Below are positions 32,509 through 45,002 of a DNA stretch of 64,000 nucleotides, piece after piece (the stretch's first letter is position 1; every line of letters begins with the position of its first letter). Origin of the DNA: Eutypa lata (lineage: Eukaryota; Ascomycota; Sordariomycetes; Xylariales; Diatrypaceae); contig JAKULF010000003.1 in the NCBI GenBank assembly GCA_022661535.1, forward strand, positions 124,001 to 188,000, in the 5' to 3' direction. A model generated the notes under the pieces. That model ran no database searches and was not told the DNA's origin. It saw only the letters and a list, made by a program, of their open reading frames with translations. Position numbers and translations under genes: made by a program.

Positions 32509-34068
32509 ATGGTTTTCCATACTGACAGCGCCACCCCTGGGTACTGGCGCCTACCTGGGATTGAAATCCCAGACAGTGAAGAGCCAATGGCTTGCAAGCC
32601 GAATATCCGATCGCTGCTCCTTCAACCCAGATTCTGCAAGGATGGGAAGAACGCATCTCATCGCGATCGATTCGAGGCTAATCTTCGAGCTATATTCGGA
32701 TCCTTGCTGTACTTCTACGACTGCAAAGATCTTGGTGAAGACTTTTGGACAGGATTCGCCCACCGCTTATGTCCATACTGGGATGGCCATAACTTGAAGG
32801 AAGTCGTTCTCCTCTATGCCCAAGCTAGAGAACGCTACTTCGAGAAGCACTCTCGATTTGAGCCTTCTGGTCACATGTCTAGTGGCGTAAAGAAAATATT
32901 GCAACTCATAGATGGCTATATCAGCCGATGTATCATCGCGGCACCTACACAGCCTAGTATCGATCTCCATCGTACCTTCAAAGAGAAACTGAGAAAGTGG
33001 GATCACTCGCCTCACATGACGCATGCAAGAAAGCCGTCAGACTCTAGAGACACCAACTTGTCAATCAAGGGTCTTGCTGCTCGGAGTGACTCGTCGCCTT
33101 CTAAACACTATACAGACCAAAATCGGCCTGAGGGACCACCACGTGGCCCAGCTATATCTACACGAGAGGTCTCCCTGCGACATGAAGACCCAGGTAGTAA
33201 CAGATCCCCGTCTCTAGCTTCCCGAATATCAGTTCCATCTAAACCTGGATCCTTCTCGATGATTTCTCCGGACAAGGAAGTCCACAGTCCCAGTACCACC
33301 AGTACGCGAGAATCTCCACATAACGCTCTCAAACGGGCAGCATCTTTCTCTGTAGACTCGGGATCATCAAAGCGGCGAGCCGGTGATGCTGACTCGAGCA
33401 CATCACCTACTGTGAAACAGCGTGTACAGACGGAGATCAAGCCGAAGGATGCCTTGGGGCCCGTCAACCCACCTCGCCATTTGCCAGACCATATAAAGGT
33501 GGTCAATACCACTATGTCTGATGACAAACCCGAGAGTCCTAAGGCAGGAGTAGAGCAGAGTCCTCTAAAGCACAGAGACACAGTGAAGCAATCAGAGACT
33601 ACGAGACAGCCTGAGACTGCGACGCAATCTGGGATTGTGACGCAACCTGGGACTGTGAAGATGCTAGAGCCAGTGAAGCAACCAGAGACGGAACGGGTCG
33701 ACAAAATCGAGGCTCAGCTGAAAAGCATTGGAGAGCTTCTGAACAAACGGTTTAGCGGCATTGAGGCACAAGTTGTAGCTATCCAAAACCAGGTGTCCCA
33801 GAACGCCGTCCTTTCTGTGGATGCGGCACAAACCAGTCCTTCGCCTCAGAGGCTCCCTCCGCCACATTACCTAGACGAGTACCTGAAATGCCGGGATCAC
33901 AACGTACTTCTCGAGGGTGTGAGCGATGAGATTCACAAGATCAAGAGATACCTACTTTATGGCCTGAGAGACCATGAGCATAATCAGACGAGCGATGCGT
34001 GGAAGATAATGGAGGGTGTATGGGCTGCTCTGGACGATGCGGAGAGAAGAGCCAGTGGTAGCTCTTAA
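32509..34068 (+). CDS. Uncharacterised 519-residue protein, disordered middle and C-terminal coiled coil
   Basis: A single frame from ATG 32509. Residues 1-170 are ordered-looking, with RANLRAIFGSLLYFYDCKDL, FAHRLCPYWDGH and a helix LKEVVLLYAQARERYFEKH. Residues about 180-390 are Ser/Pro/Lys-rich and predicted disordered. At about residues 357-394 there is an imperfect Gln-Pro-Glu-Thr repeat (TVKQ, TRQPETATQ, TQPGTVK, PVKQPETE). A coiled coil follows (VDKIEAQLKSIGELLNKRFSGIEAQV) and then a helical end. No signal peptide, membrane segment or enzyme motif. A cytosolic or nuclear adaptor is the most that can be guessed; I recognise no family. Confidence 0.7.
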   Translation: MVFHTDSATPGYWRLPGIEIPDSEEPMACKPNIRSLLLQPRFCKDGKNASHRDRFEANLRAIFGSLLYFYDCKDLGEDFWTGFAHRLCPYWDGHNLKEVVLLYAQARERYFEKHSRFEPSGHMSSGVKKILQLIDGYISRCIIAAPTQPSIDLHRTFKEKLRKWDHSPHMTHARKPSDSRDTNLSIKGLAARSDSSPSKHYTDQNRPEGPPRGPAISTREVSLRHEDPGSNRSPSLASRISVPSKPGSFSMISPDKEVHSPSTTSTRESPHNALKRAASFSVDSGSSKRRAGDADSSTSPTVKQRVQTEIKPKDALGPVNPPRHLPDHIKVVNTTMSDDKPESPKAGVEQSPLKHRDTVKQSETTRQPETATQSGIVTQPGTVKMLEPVKQPETERVDKIEAQLKSIGELLNKRFSGIEAQVVAIQNQVSQNAVLSVDAAQTSPSPQRLPPPHYLDEYLKCRDHNVLLEGVSDEIHKIKRYLLYGLRDHEHNQTSDAWKIMEGVWAALDDAERRASGSS

Positions 34069-35015
34069 TATCTCTCGCTAGATGGTGACGACAGGGTTAT
34101 CTTTAAGTTGGGCAGCCGGAAAGGACGTACATATCGTGCTATGACAGGCATCTAGTGCTATATATAGAAGCTACCAGAGTGCTATCTACTCAATACATAA
34201 CTAGATGAGCTAATGAAGATGTCCCCGCATCAATATACCATCATTCTCGTTATCATGCTCGCTTATGCCTTATATGAACGTGCTGGCTTATCTACTTCAA
34301 TATGGATAGAGCTCGATACCTCTTTCACCTTCATGTACCAAACTTCCCAGATAAGGGCTTCATCAATATTATGTGAAATTGGTATTTGCCAGCTACTTCC
34401 GACCGAATCTTTCCCACGATATTGGAGGGCAACGTAGGCATGGAGGTGGGACAGAAAATAGTGGGTGCGACACTGCGATTAGTTAGGGTCCCACAGTAAC
34501 TAGGCCGGAGCTCCGTGTAACGCCTGCAAATGGAGATAAGGCGCTTGCCTACCTACTTATCCATCCACTAATTGCTTGATTTGCGTAGTTAGCGGACGTC
34601 ACCGGCTGTGACATCACCATTTTTTGACACGGGATTGCCGGAAACTTGTGTAGAGCATATCTCGTGAATTTATTGACGAGGCACAAAAAGACGCAAATTA
34701 AGAAACAAGTGATTTCTTAAAGTCCACTTTCAAGAGAAACACTTTTGCATTTTATTTTATTTTCTACTTCCTTTTTCCTTTCCCTTCCCTTCCCCACTCC
34801 CATTGGAATGCGAAATCGTACATAGTAACTATCTAGATCGTCACTCAGGAGCTGTGTTTCTGGTTTAGGTTGAATGCGAGCTGTGGTGTGGTGCTGAGTC
34901 AGGTCCCATCTGTTGCAAACCCTCAAGATCAAGACGCCATACCATTGTTTCAGCGTCTTTACTTTCTTTCTTTTCTAGTTCCCTAGATACCCACTCAGTT
35001 CGACGTTCTACATCC
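34069..35015. other. Intergenic, no gene recognised
   Basis: About 950 bp upstream of the phosphate carrier. C/T-rich tracts (about 34765-34800 and 34960-34980) near the carrier start are typical of strongly expressed fungal promoters. A frame at 34213-34437 is unsupported. Confidence 0.5.
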
Positions 35016-36026
35016 ATGGCTTCCGCGAGCATCACCCCGAATTTCAGCGGGAGCGACTATGTCAAGTTCTTCGGCGCGGGTGCCCTCGCGGCAACCCTCA
35101 CTCACGGCGTAAATTTCCCACCCTGAAATCTCCCCAAGACTGCCACGGCCCCTTTCACTAACAGGGGGGGGAAATAGGCCGCAACTCCCATCGACGTAGT
35201 CAAAACGCGCATCCAAGTCGACGACGCCATGAAGGGGCTCAACATGGTGCGCGCGGGGCGGCAGATCGTCGCCAAGGAAGGCGCGTCGGCCCTCCTGACC
35301 GGGTTCGGCCCCACGGCCGTCGGCTACCTGGTGCAGGGGGGCGGCAAGTTCGCGGGGTACGAGTTCTTCAAGAAGCAGCTGGTCGAGGCGTCCGGGTCGC
35401 CCGAGGTCGCCACCCGCCGCCGCACCGCCATCTACCTGGGCGCCAGCGCCGCGGCCGAGCTCCTGGCCGACGTCGCCCTGTGCCCCCTCGAGGCCACGCG
35501 CATCCGCCTCGTCTCGCAGCGCGGGTACGCGTCCGGCCTGGCGACCGGGTTCGCGCGCCTCGCGAGGGAGGAGGGCCTCAGGGGCTTCTATGCCGGGTTC
35601 GTCCCGCTCATCGCTAAGCAGATCCCGTACGCGGTGGGGCAGTTCTCCGTTCATGAGGCGGCTGTCGAGGGCATCTACCGCGTGTTGGGACCGCAGCGGA
35701 AGGCCGAGCTGACGCAGTGGGGCTCGACGGCCGTCGAGCTCAGTTCCGGCGTCGTGGCTGGTGCCGCGGCCGCTGTGCTCTCCCATCCCGCCGATACCCT
35801 GCTCTCGGCTATCAATAAGGGCGCCGGCGATAAGACGCAGAGCGTCACGACGAGGATGTTCTCGCTCGCCCGCCAGCTGGGCCCCAAGAGGCTGTTGCTG
35901 GATGGGCTGGGCCCTAGGATCTTCATGACGTGTGGCTTGGTCGCTGGTCAGTTCGTTATTTATGCCCAGTGTAAGGCGCTGACGGGGGCGCCGCCGGGCA
36001 TTGAGATTCATAAGGAGAAGGCTTAA
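35016..36026 (+). CDS. MIR1: Mitochondrial phosphate carrier, MIR1 type
   Basis: Exons 35016-35108 and 35178-36026, with a 69-bp intron (GTAAAT...AAATAG) in phase 0; 313 residues. Three mitochondrial-carrier repeats are visible with their signature cores: TPIDVVKTRIQ (34-44), CPLEATRIRLVSQ in the middle repeat and HPADTLLSAINK in the third. The second and third cores closely match yeast Mir1 (CPLEATRIRLVSQ, PADTLLSKVNK), and the ending APPGIEI resembles the Mir1 end. It should import phosphate across the inner mitochondrial membrane with protons for ATP synthesis. The gene is GC-rich with strong codon bias, as expected for a highly expressed housekeeping gene. The minus-strand 404-residue open frame over the same region is a GC-driven shadow. 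Confidence 0.94.
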
Positions 36027-36684
36027 GTAGATGGAGGATGATGTGTGATACGGTATATGTAATACGTGGCTTTTGGGAAGCGGTGGGACTCTTTGGTTCG
36101 GGGTAGTGATGTGCGGCATGATAGAATAGATAGATGGCTGGGCGTTAGGGGGATTACGGAGTTCTCCGGGTTGTCCCTTTGTTTGGTGGTGAAAGTAAAC
36201 TATTGACATAGAGGAGATTATGAACTTGACGTTGTGAAGTTATAAGTTCTATTTAGTGTGGTTGGATATGATCCTAGTTGTCACTGAGATAGTGAACTAG
36301 AATGGTAATAGCTATCTCATTAATTGGGGGAAAGTGGTAGCGTTTGAAACTTAGGTAGAAAAAACCAAATATCACCTGCCAGGATTGTGCCGAAGTGAGG
36401 TCTTCTGAAAGAACCCTTACTCAGGTAGCGTCTGTTGTTATAGTCATTCTAGGCGTACTATCCGTAAGACTAGAATGGTAACCTATGACCCATAATGGGT
36501 TCTTGATTCTTCGGAGCGAGATTAGAAACCGACACAGTCTGATATGTTTCGTGCTGTGCTCTCATGTGATCTCGATGTGACCTCGTTGATAATGTATGTA
36601 CCTGTATTCACTGGAACCTTATCGGAGGCTGTCTTGATTTCTCTAGTGATAGAGATGCCACACCTAAAGTCAATCCATGAATAG
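36027..36684. other. Intergenic, no gene recognised
   Basis: About 660 bp between the carrier and the STAND relic, AT-leaning. A minus frame at 36522-36719 is unsupported. I looked here for a NACHT domain belonging to the following relic and did not find one. Confidence 0.5.
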
Positions 36685-38654
36685 GAGGACACCAAATATA
36701 GTGAACAGGAGGATTCCAACTATGCTGCCACAAAAGTCAAGTTGCTCGAGGACCGGATTCAAGCTGTGTCGAAAGGACTAGTCGAAACTTGGGATCGCCA
36801 AATCTCAATCTCGGGCAATGCATCGATTACGGGAGCAAGCTCTACCAAGGCCGGTGTCGGCTTCTTTTCTCATGGAGTAGTTGTCGAGTTCATACATAAA
36901 GAAACCTATGAATTCTTTATGAGTGGCATTGGATTTAGGAAGCTATCCAGTCATCTAGATGCGGACCCTATTACGAGTGGGCACTTTCATATTCTTAGGT
37001 GTTGTATCCGATATTCCCTGCTAGAAGAGATGGACCATCTGAGGAGAAAAGCATCTAGATATGAGATGGACAGAAGAAAGATGGTGGAACAGGAAGTGTC
37101 CTCCTTATTGGATAGATTATCCAGGTGCACACAACGTAGACGTGGAACTCAGTCTGAGCGAGACGAACTAAAGGAAGTTGATACACTCAAAAAAGACATC
37201 TTATCATTTCCAAAGGAGTTTACAAGGGAGGAGTTCGAACACCTTCTCCTGTCAACTATTGCCTCGCCTCTTCTGAGGTTCGCCCAAGGCTATAGAAACA
37301 GTCGTCAGATATTTGACGAGCTCGACAATTCCGAGTCGACATCTTCAGATTCAGAGCCTGCTGTTCAAATACAACCACCACGGAACGAAGTTATTAAAAG
37401 CAACAGTCGCAAAGAGATCAAACATGCAATACATAAAATTATCGAAATCAGTCCCTGTTCAACTATCGAAGAAGTCATTCCCGATCAAATTCTAGCATCG
37501 GTAGCTTCGAGTCAGCATCATCCTGTTCAAGGAAACATAATATTCAAATTAATGGAATTAAATCACCATGGGGTAAGACATTGCCTAAGGGTCCTAGGGA
37601 GATCGCCAGTAAGTACCCAATTCATCGTTTCTTAGAAGAAACAGAGTCCACAGAAAAGCCTGTAGAAGATAGTGGCGTACAGTCACACGTTTTCTTTGCC
37701 AGGAGCTTATGGGAACCACCTTTGCACAAAGATGATCCCCCTCATTTATACCAATACATATGCAACTCTATTCTATCTTCCATGCTCAGTGCTGCGATGA
37801 TGGCTCATCCACGTATGATGTGGATAGGTTGATCATGGAGGATCTCGCTGGCAGGAATTTCGGGAAATGAGTGTGGTTTCTAGATGGCGTGGATCCATGG
37901 ACGGATAAGTATTCTCTAGCTGCCGAATTCGACCTCGCGTCATGGGCTTGATAGCCTCTTGCGGTTCGGTGAAGATAGTACGAGGCCATCTAGGGAAGGG
38001 AAGCCCCCTGTCATTCTGGCGGCCGAGTGCGGAAGCCGCCGTGTTCTTTCCCACCTGTTACAAAAAAAGGAAAATAGGTATAATGGCTAGAGACAGGGAA
38101 GGTTGGACTGTCTTTCACCATGCTGCTGCCGCCTCTTCCTCTGCTGCTCTATTATCAACGATATGCGGGAATAGCACGAATCATCACGCTATAATCGACG
38201 AGAGGAATAGTTATGGGCTCACGCCGCTCCATATCGCATCGCTCCGATCATCTGCGGTGGTCGTGGAAAAGCTTGTAAACTACGGGGCATTCAGAAGCGA
38301 GGTGGATTATGGAGCAAACGCAGCTCTACACCTTGCCTGCATAAGAGACCCCCCCTAAATATAGAGGTCATTGTAGCTTTGCTGAAGGGAGTAGACATGT
38401 GCTATTACCGTCGCGACCATTACGGCTCGCGTTATAACCATCGCGGCCATACCGCCTTGGACAGTCTAAGAGAGGAGCACGAAGATAGCGATGCTATTTT
38501 GGATAGTATTGTAGACACTATGTTTTCGGATATTACTGATGGCGGCGATCATGAGCTGATTCCGAGCTTTGACTATTTAAGGCTTCCCGAGGATTGGTTG
38601 TCAGAAATTACTGGTCGCTTGCAGAAAAAGGGGCTATGGCCCTTTTCCGATTAG
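36685..38654 (+). pseudogene. Decayed STAND (NACHT-type) / ankyrin-repeat gene
   Basis: The plus strand opens at about 36685, after a TAG and with no ATG, and reads NYAATKVKLLEDRIQAVSKGLVE, then FFSHGVVVEFIHKETYEFF. The last phrase resembles the short conserved motif that follows NACHT domains in fungal NLR-like proteins. The frame stops at 37635 and continues in another frame (REIASKYPIHRFLEETE...) to 37832. Further frame changes lead to ankyrin-type sequence: PPVILAAECGSRRVLSHLL (about 38010-38065), GWTVFHHAAAASS (38101 on) and GLTPLHIASLRSSAVVVEKL (38215 on). The final stop is at 38654. The N-terminal effector and NACHT domains are missing, and not all breaks have splice signals. The best reading is a truncated, degrading member of a repeat-bearing NLR-like family. 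Confidence 0.65.
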
Positions 38655-39173
38655 GGCTTTATACCACGGTACAATGTTAGAATAGGTGTCGTTAGATTTA
38701 ATAAATAATTGTATACCGGCAATCTCCTCTCACCTCTTGTCTTCTATCTTCTATCTATATTTTTTTCGATATATATATTGTTTCTTTCATTTCCCCCTTC
38801 GACATCCAAACCGCGCGACCTACCTACCAACCAACCAACCAACCAACCAACCAACCAATCAACCGACCGACCGACCACTACACCACCGGGGTATTTAATT
38901 GGAAGGGGTATAGTTAAGAGTACAAAAATAAGACTTTAATGATAAAAAAGGAGCTATAAGAGTATGTGTATGTATATATATGTATGTTTGTAAATATGTA
39001 TGTTAAGTATGCAATGGGGGTACGTACGAATGAAGTATGGGTATGGGGGGTATGACGCTTTGCGTAAGGGGTATGGGTATGGGTATATCGCTTCTTCTTC
39101 TTCACCATTTCACCTTTTACACCTCTTCACTAAACACACAGCCGAGCAATGGATTGCCTATTGCTGCTAGTTA
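38655..39173. other. Intergenic, simple-sequence rich
   Basis: About 520 bp containing the CCAA microsatellite and GTAT/GGTATG-type repeats (38957-39085). It lies between two convergent gene ends and holds no gene. Confidence 0.6.
38825..38876. repeat. CCAA / CCGA tetranucleotide microsatellite
   Basis: About nine CCAA-type units (one reading tcaa) merge into four CCGA units. Seen directly. It lies in the non-coding gap between the STAND relic and the CAMK kinase gene. Confidence 0.85.
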
Positions 39174-42100
39174 TTACCTGCTGATCACCGCTGTCACCGT
39201 CGTCATCTCACTTCCGCCACCTCCAACACCACCAGCACCGCTCTTCTCGCCCTCGCCGCCCTCGTAGAACTCCTCGACCTTCTCGCCCGGAATCCGAATG
39301 ATAGGGCTGAACTGATCGACCTCCTCGACATCGTCTGCATCATCATCCTCCAATATCGCGACCTCGTTCTCGTTATTCTCATCCTCATCTTCCTCCTGGA
39401 TGGTGATCTCGCCGCTTCTCCTGCTGCCGAGCCCGCTGGCGCTGGCGCTTCGGCTGTGGCCCGCCGAGCTCGACCCGCTTCTCCCTCCTCCTGCTCCTGA
39501 CGCCTGGTTGTGCGTGTTGATAGCGAGCATGGGGCCCTTGAAGAGGTTGCGCTTCCGTTTCGCGAATAGTACTGATGGGCTACTGCCGGATCCGAAGGGG
39601 TTTGGCGATCCTGGCGGATTGCCCGACGAGGAGTGATTACCACCTGAGGAAGAGGGCATGCCCTCGTTGAAGTTGAGTGTTAGAGGTGGGCCGCGCACGA
39701 GACGGATGTTGGACGGGAACGAAGACGACGTCGGCGTGTTGGGGAGAACCTTGACCGAATGGTGCGGCGACCGTCCACCCGCCATAGGCGTCTTTGTGGT
39801 CGAGACCGAGCCGTTGGAGCTAGTGGAGCTGGCTTTCGAGTGCGTGTGGTGATGGTGCGGCATCGTTCGGATAGAGGACAACGAGGATGAGGTCGATTTC
39901 CTCCCACGAAGACCAGCTGATGCTCGTCGCATCGTGGAACGCGGGGTTACCGGACCTGGTGATAATGACTGGCGCTTGTAGGAGTTGGAGCTTGGTTTTC
40001 GAGGGACCTGATGAGATGGCGCCGAAAGTGGTGCTGGTAATTGTTTGTTGAGCGTGTTGGCACGAGCTGCTTCAGTGCCCTTAGCATTACCGTTTGGCTG
40101 GTTTGCACGCCCACCATCCGATGCAGCTTGATGTGTACCAGCCGTGGGAGATTTGCTAGTATGAGGTCGAGGGCTCGTATCTTTAGAGTTCTTGCGACCA
40201 TCCTTAGGAACTAAGTTTGGGGTAGAAAAGCTGCCTCGTTTGTTAGGCCTGTGTCGTCTGGTGCTCTCCTTAATCCAATGCGTCCAATGTTTCCAATGCG
40301 CGATGAGGGCCTGCGATGGCTTCTTCCGGACCTTCTGAGGCTCACCACCCTGCTGATGATGAACGCCATGGGGGTGTAGGGCGTCGGAAGTAGTTACAAG
40401 GTGAAGCGTAGAACCTCTAGACCTCGCGCTTCGGAGAATCCCTTCCTTTGGTGGTGGTATTGGTCGCTGCTGTCTGGACGAGCTCACAGATCGTACCGAG
40501 TCCTTATCTATAGGAGGCGGTGGCGTATCTGTGTCTGGTGTCCTACCTCCGTGCTCCTTCAAAGTTTCTGGTAAATTAGGTAGATTGGGAAAATCGGTAA
40601 TGGTGAAATCGGCGTAATGGGCACTTCTCCTTTCTCGACGGCCACGGGATCGGGTGCGGAGTATTGTAGGATCCCCTGCTAGGAAGATACCTCCATCCTC
40701 ATCAAGAATAGGAGCCATGCGCTCAAGTTTGCTGGATGCTGCCGAGATACGCCGCGAATTTCTATTCTCGGACTCTCTCTCTTTCCGCCTCCGCTCTCTC
40801 CGACGAGCTTTCCTTTCCTCCTTTTCCAATAGCAAAGTCCACCATCCAGCCAAGGCATCGCACTTCTGGGCCAAGACACTCTCAATAACAGCATCAATGT
40901 CCACACCGGCGGCGCGCATACGCTCTAGGCAGTCCTTCTCCAAAACCGTAGCAAAAGGTGGTGGCTGATGCAATTTGAGGATTGCTTGTTGTTGGGGCGC
41001 ATGCTCAGCAAGAAACGGATGGGAAAGAATCTCTGGCAACGTAGGTCGGAGAAGAGGCCGCCTCGACAAGAGAACCTTGAGCAATGACACTGCATCAGGA
41101 GGCAAGTGTTCCGGATATTTTGGATCTTCCATTAAGATCTTTGTTCTCGTCACATTATCATCGTCGTCATCGAAAGGTAACTCGCCGCAAAGCAAGGCAT
41201 ATAGAATAATGCCCAAACTCCAGACGTCGACCTTTTCGCCAGCATATTTCTCCCCTTTCAGCATTTCAGGGGCTGAATAGCAGATTGTTCCGCAGAAAGT
41301 CTGGAGATGGTTCGTCTTGCCCTCATACTCGCGCGTGAAGCCGAAATCGACCAGCTTGACGTTTTCGTGTTTGTCGAGCAAGATATTCTCTAGCTTTAGG
41401 TCGCGATGGACGCATGATTGGAGATGGACATAAGACACGGCTCCCACGAGCTGGGTAAATATCTTTTGGACTTTGTCAACGGATAACTGGCCATGTTTGA
41501 GCAGATAGTTATAAAGTTCGTCGCCTGCAACTACGGTTAGTCACTGTTCCTACGACAATATCCTCGTCGACATAAGCCTACCGGGACAGTATTCCAGAAC
41601 CATCCACACCAGAGTCTCCGTTACTATGACCTCGTATAATCGAGCGATATGTGGATGGACAAACTGGCGGTGGTGGTGAATCTCTCGTGCAAGGTTGGAA
41701 TCGTCTTTCTTAGCTGACTTGAGAACGACCTGCGACAGTTAGAGTTAGGGTGGTGTGTTCCGAGGACGTATCGGTATGAAGCGAGGTGGAGTCGTCACGA
41801 ACCTTGGAGCCATTGGTGAGCTTGTGGGTGGCGAGATAAACCTTGCCGAAGGAACCTTTTCCTATCAGCTTTCCCAAGGTATAGTTTCCGACATGTTTGA
41901 GGTCCTTGTTCGAGAATTCGCTGTGGTAGAGGTTTAGTGTGGGGAACGAGGAAATCCGGAAAGCTTGCGCTGGCTAATTCTGACTTACTCTAGGAGTTCT
42001 TGGTAGGAATTGGCGAGCTGTTGAGGTAGAGAGGGTATTAGTGCTACTGTTCCTCAAGCTTTACTGTAGGAAGGTAGATGTCGTGGTACGATAGGCTATG

Positions 42101-42272
42101 TGATCATGTTGGTGATTCATTGTGGCGTGTAGCCAAACAACAAACATACTGGGAAGCGACTAATGGAGATCCAAACAAATAAAGAGGAATATTAATATTA
42201 GACGGGATGGCTGCTTGCACTCACCTTTGCTTTCCGGCCTAGCACCTCGGCTTTGGCTTTATTTGTCTGCAT
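39174..42272 (-). CDS. CAMK-type serine/threonine kinase with long disordered C-terminus
   Basis: Five exons: 42272-42225, 42017-41989, 41920-41803, 41729-41582 and 41524-39174, giving 897 residues with all joins in phase. After a short N-terminus (MQTNKAKAEVLGRKAK, LANSYQELL) comes a complete kinase domain: Gly loop IGKGSFGKVYLA, ATP lysine Lys69 in VVLKSAKKD, YCPGDELYNYLL, HRDLKLENILL with Asp156, DFG Asp174, CGTICYSAPEML (APE) and DVWSLGIILYALLCGELPF. These phrases match fungal SNF1/KIN-type CAMK kinases. Residues beyond about 370 are Ser/Pro/Arg-rich, with a poly-acidic stretch near the end (EEDEDENNENEVAILEDDD). It should be cytosolic or cortical; substrates cannot be inferred. Antisense frames over the C-terminal half are shadows. 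Confidence 0.93.
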
Positions 42273-45002
42273 GTCACCTCCCGAGGTGCTTCTTCCGCCT
42301 CTTCTTTTGATCCTTCTCCAGACCTTGCCCACGGCCACTAGAGCAGGTCGGTATAAACGAGTGTATATATTCCTCCAGGGTACCGTTGTAGTTGTAGTAA
42401 AGTTTTTCTTATCTCTTTTTTATCGGGTCTTGCAATATGGGCGGGAATGAATTAGGGATCTGCCTAGGGTTTGGCGAGCAGCGCCTAGTTGTCTAAATAT
42501 TCGACTCATTAACGTGTTCGAATTTCTTCTGATTATCTCGAAGTTCCTAAATGGTGTGTATATGTCGACAAAATGGGAACAGATTCATGAAATTCGATGT
42601 TGGTTCGGCATTCAATCTCGGGTCATGCCAGGCCCTTGGGAGACAGGAGACAGGAGACAGGAAGCCGTAGAGTGAGTAATGTTAGTATTCGGACTAATCG
42701 AATAATACAGTTGGTAGTCAATCGAGTTGGCAATGCCTTAAGTCACAGCCCTTCCACCTTTTCTTCATATCTCGAAGTAACACAGACGAAAGAGAGAGAA
42801 TGTCGTTTAGTTGGTGGCGCAATGTGAAGAACAAATGTGCAAGCAAACAATAATATTGTATTGTAGGTATTGTATGTAGAGTATATTTCCTTTTAGGTAA
42901 TTATGTTAAGGTAGCGCGCCACGGCCCATGATACCTGACCAAGGCTAACTAAACTTTACACTAGCGAACGTGGGCCCCTAAAGAAAAAACACGCTAGCAA
43001 GGTTATCGGTGATTACGCCCTCCCGCATCCCGACGATAAGGAGTAGGGATGTATGTATGTATGCAACATACCTAGGTAGCTATATATAGGCATGTCGGTA
43101 TGTAGGTATGTAGGTAGTTATATAATCCTCCCGGCATTTCTACGTCTGGAATTCCAGATATAATCATTTTAGAGGCGTACAGCATCTAGTTATGTGCTTT
43201 GACTCCTTTCCTTCCTCTTTATTATGACGACAAGTCGTAGTTAAAATCATCCTGATACAAAAAGGATAATTGATTTCCAGATACAGGAACTGTTTACTGT
43301 CATGGATGTTGTTTCAATAACTGTAGTCAGCCCTGTCAGATGTTTGGGATAGCACTGTGGTTCCCTTGTATGTATGGAGTTTCGGAACTTACTGGCTTAC
43401 CAATAGGTAAGATATGGAAGATCCCTGTTATGCTGTATAACATTAGTATTGCGTCTTTCTATCCATACATACTGGTATATAGTTACCTACATAGAGCACT
43501 TTATGTGCAACATTGGCTGGTCGGAACAGGAATCCTGGAGGAAGGGTTCAGCTAACTATTTCCAGACAGCTACGAGGTAGGCACTAACCTACACAGGTTC
43601 GGTCACTTTATGTGTGTTAACTAACAGAACACCTAACTAGCTGCGTAACAATCATGGATATATCAATTAAGATAGTTATGGACTCGAAGCGTTGATACGT
43701 AAAAAAGCGAGGCGAATTGGCGAACTGGCGAACTGTACCCCCTAAATAAGAGGTAGTTTGAATATCTGAGCTGCTCTCTGATGCATTAGTCACTCAGAAT
43801 GCGAATATCCCCGGTCTTATCCCCGGCCAAATATGTGTAACTCCACGTACATATCTTGGCCCTGTGGATTTCCAATTTACGGAGATGGCTAGTGATGGTG
43901 GTGGGCTCGTGTTGTGGCTGTTTCTGTTGTGCTACCTCGGAAGTGGCTTTAACCTCAACTTCAACGTCAAGACATAGCTGTGTAGGTAGATAGAAGTTAT
44001 ACTTTCCGGCAGGGTAGGTTTCCTACACCTCTCCGGCATGCTCAATACCGTTAGGAATAGTTCGGACTTGGGCGTCTTTCTATACGGAGAAAAGATATAA
44101 TTTTACAGGATGTCTACCGGAACGCCATGTTAAGCCACACAGAGAGACCACGACGCGGTTCTCTGACGTCTTTCCCAAATCGACAAATCTATAAGAGGTG
44201 CTCAACCTTTCGTCTTTTCCCATGAGCAAGAAAAGGGCATGGTGTTTGACTAAGCCATGACTACTTACATCGACATCGAGACCTAAGCGCACGATTGCCT
44301 AGTCTCTGTCCTCGATTTGGTAACCGACACCCGTCACGAGACGTCGGTACCAACTCGGCAAGTACATAAGCTGCACCACGCTACCATTAGAACCGTACTC
44401 CTTCCGCAGCTCAACGTACACTCTTCAGCTTTAGCTAGTGTTCCTTGATATGGCCAAAGACTACAGCAGAGACGAGACAATCAAGAAGGTAAGTACATGT
44501 AGTTACAGGGCATGCAGTACCTCAGGGCGAGCTGTTTCTTTTTATACAGGATTTCACCTGTCCCAAGCATGTAAAACACAGGTGAATGGCACCTTTCGAG
44601 ACGACGTTCCCCGCGCCGCTATCGTAGACCAGGTTACCAAAGTTCATAGTCCCTCTTACCCCAGATAGAACGTGTCATGATCGTCCAGCTTCCCCAAATT
44701 CGCAAGTGGGGACCCCATTCGACCCCATCCCTAGACAAGCGAAGGACTAACTACAGTATAACAAACTCGGCTATGGAGTGTCGTTGTTACCCCACGTTTT
44801 CAACCCGGCAGATGTCTTCAGCCAATACCTGCATAGAGGCTAAATGGTGGATGCCCCCCTAAGAGACCCAATGACGGGGAACATAAAGGCAAGCATGCGC
44901 CGGAAATCCTACGATGAGGAGCAAACAGCTCTCGTCTACTCGTATGTCAAATTAGAGTAGCAGTGAGTGATAGTTGGCTGTTCCCGAAATATCCGAACGA
45001 CC
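42273..45002. other. Intergenic, 2.7 kb, no gene recognised
   Basis: It contains the kinase promoter and TATG/GTAG simple repeats around 43048-43120 (gtatgtatgtatg, ggtatgtaggtatgtagg). Frames at 42597, 43340 and 44677 lack gene features. A possible small exon at 44450-44488 (MAKDYSRDETIKK, followed by GTAAGT) is noted separately but not called. Confidence 0.5.

Noticed and set aside
34995..36209. Minus-strand 404-residue open frame over the phosphate carrier
   Set aside because: It lies antisense to a fully recognisable mitochondrial carrier with high GC; composition is shadow-like.
43340..43555. 71-residue hydrophobic plus-strand frame
   Set aside because: AT-rich intergenic sequence with many Tyr/Ile/Leu codons; no start context, domain or splice support.
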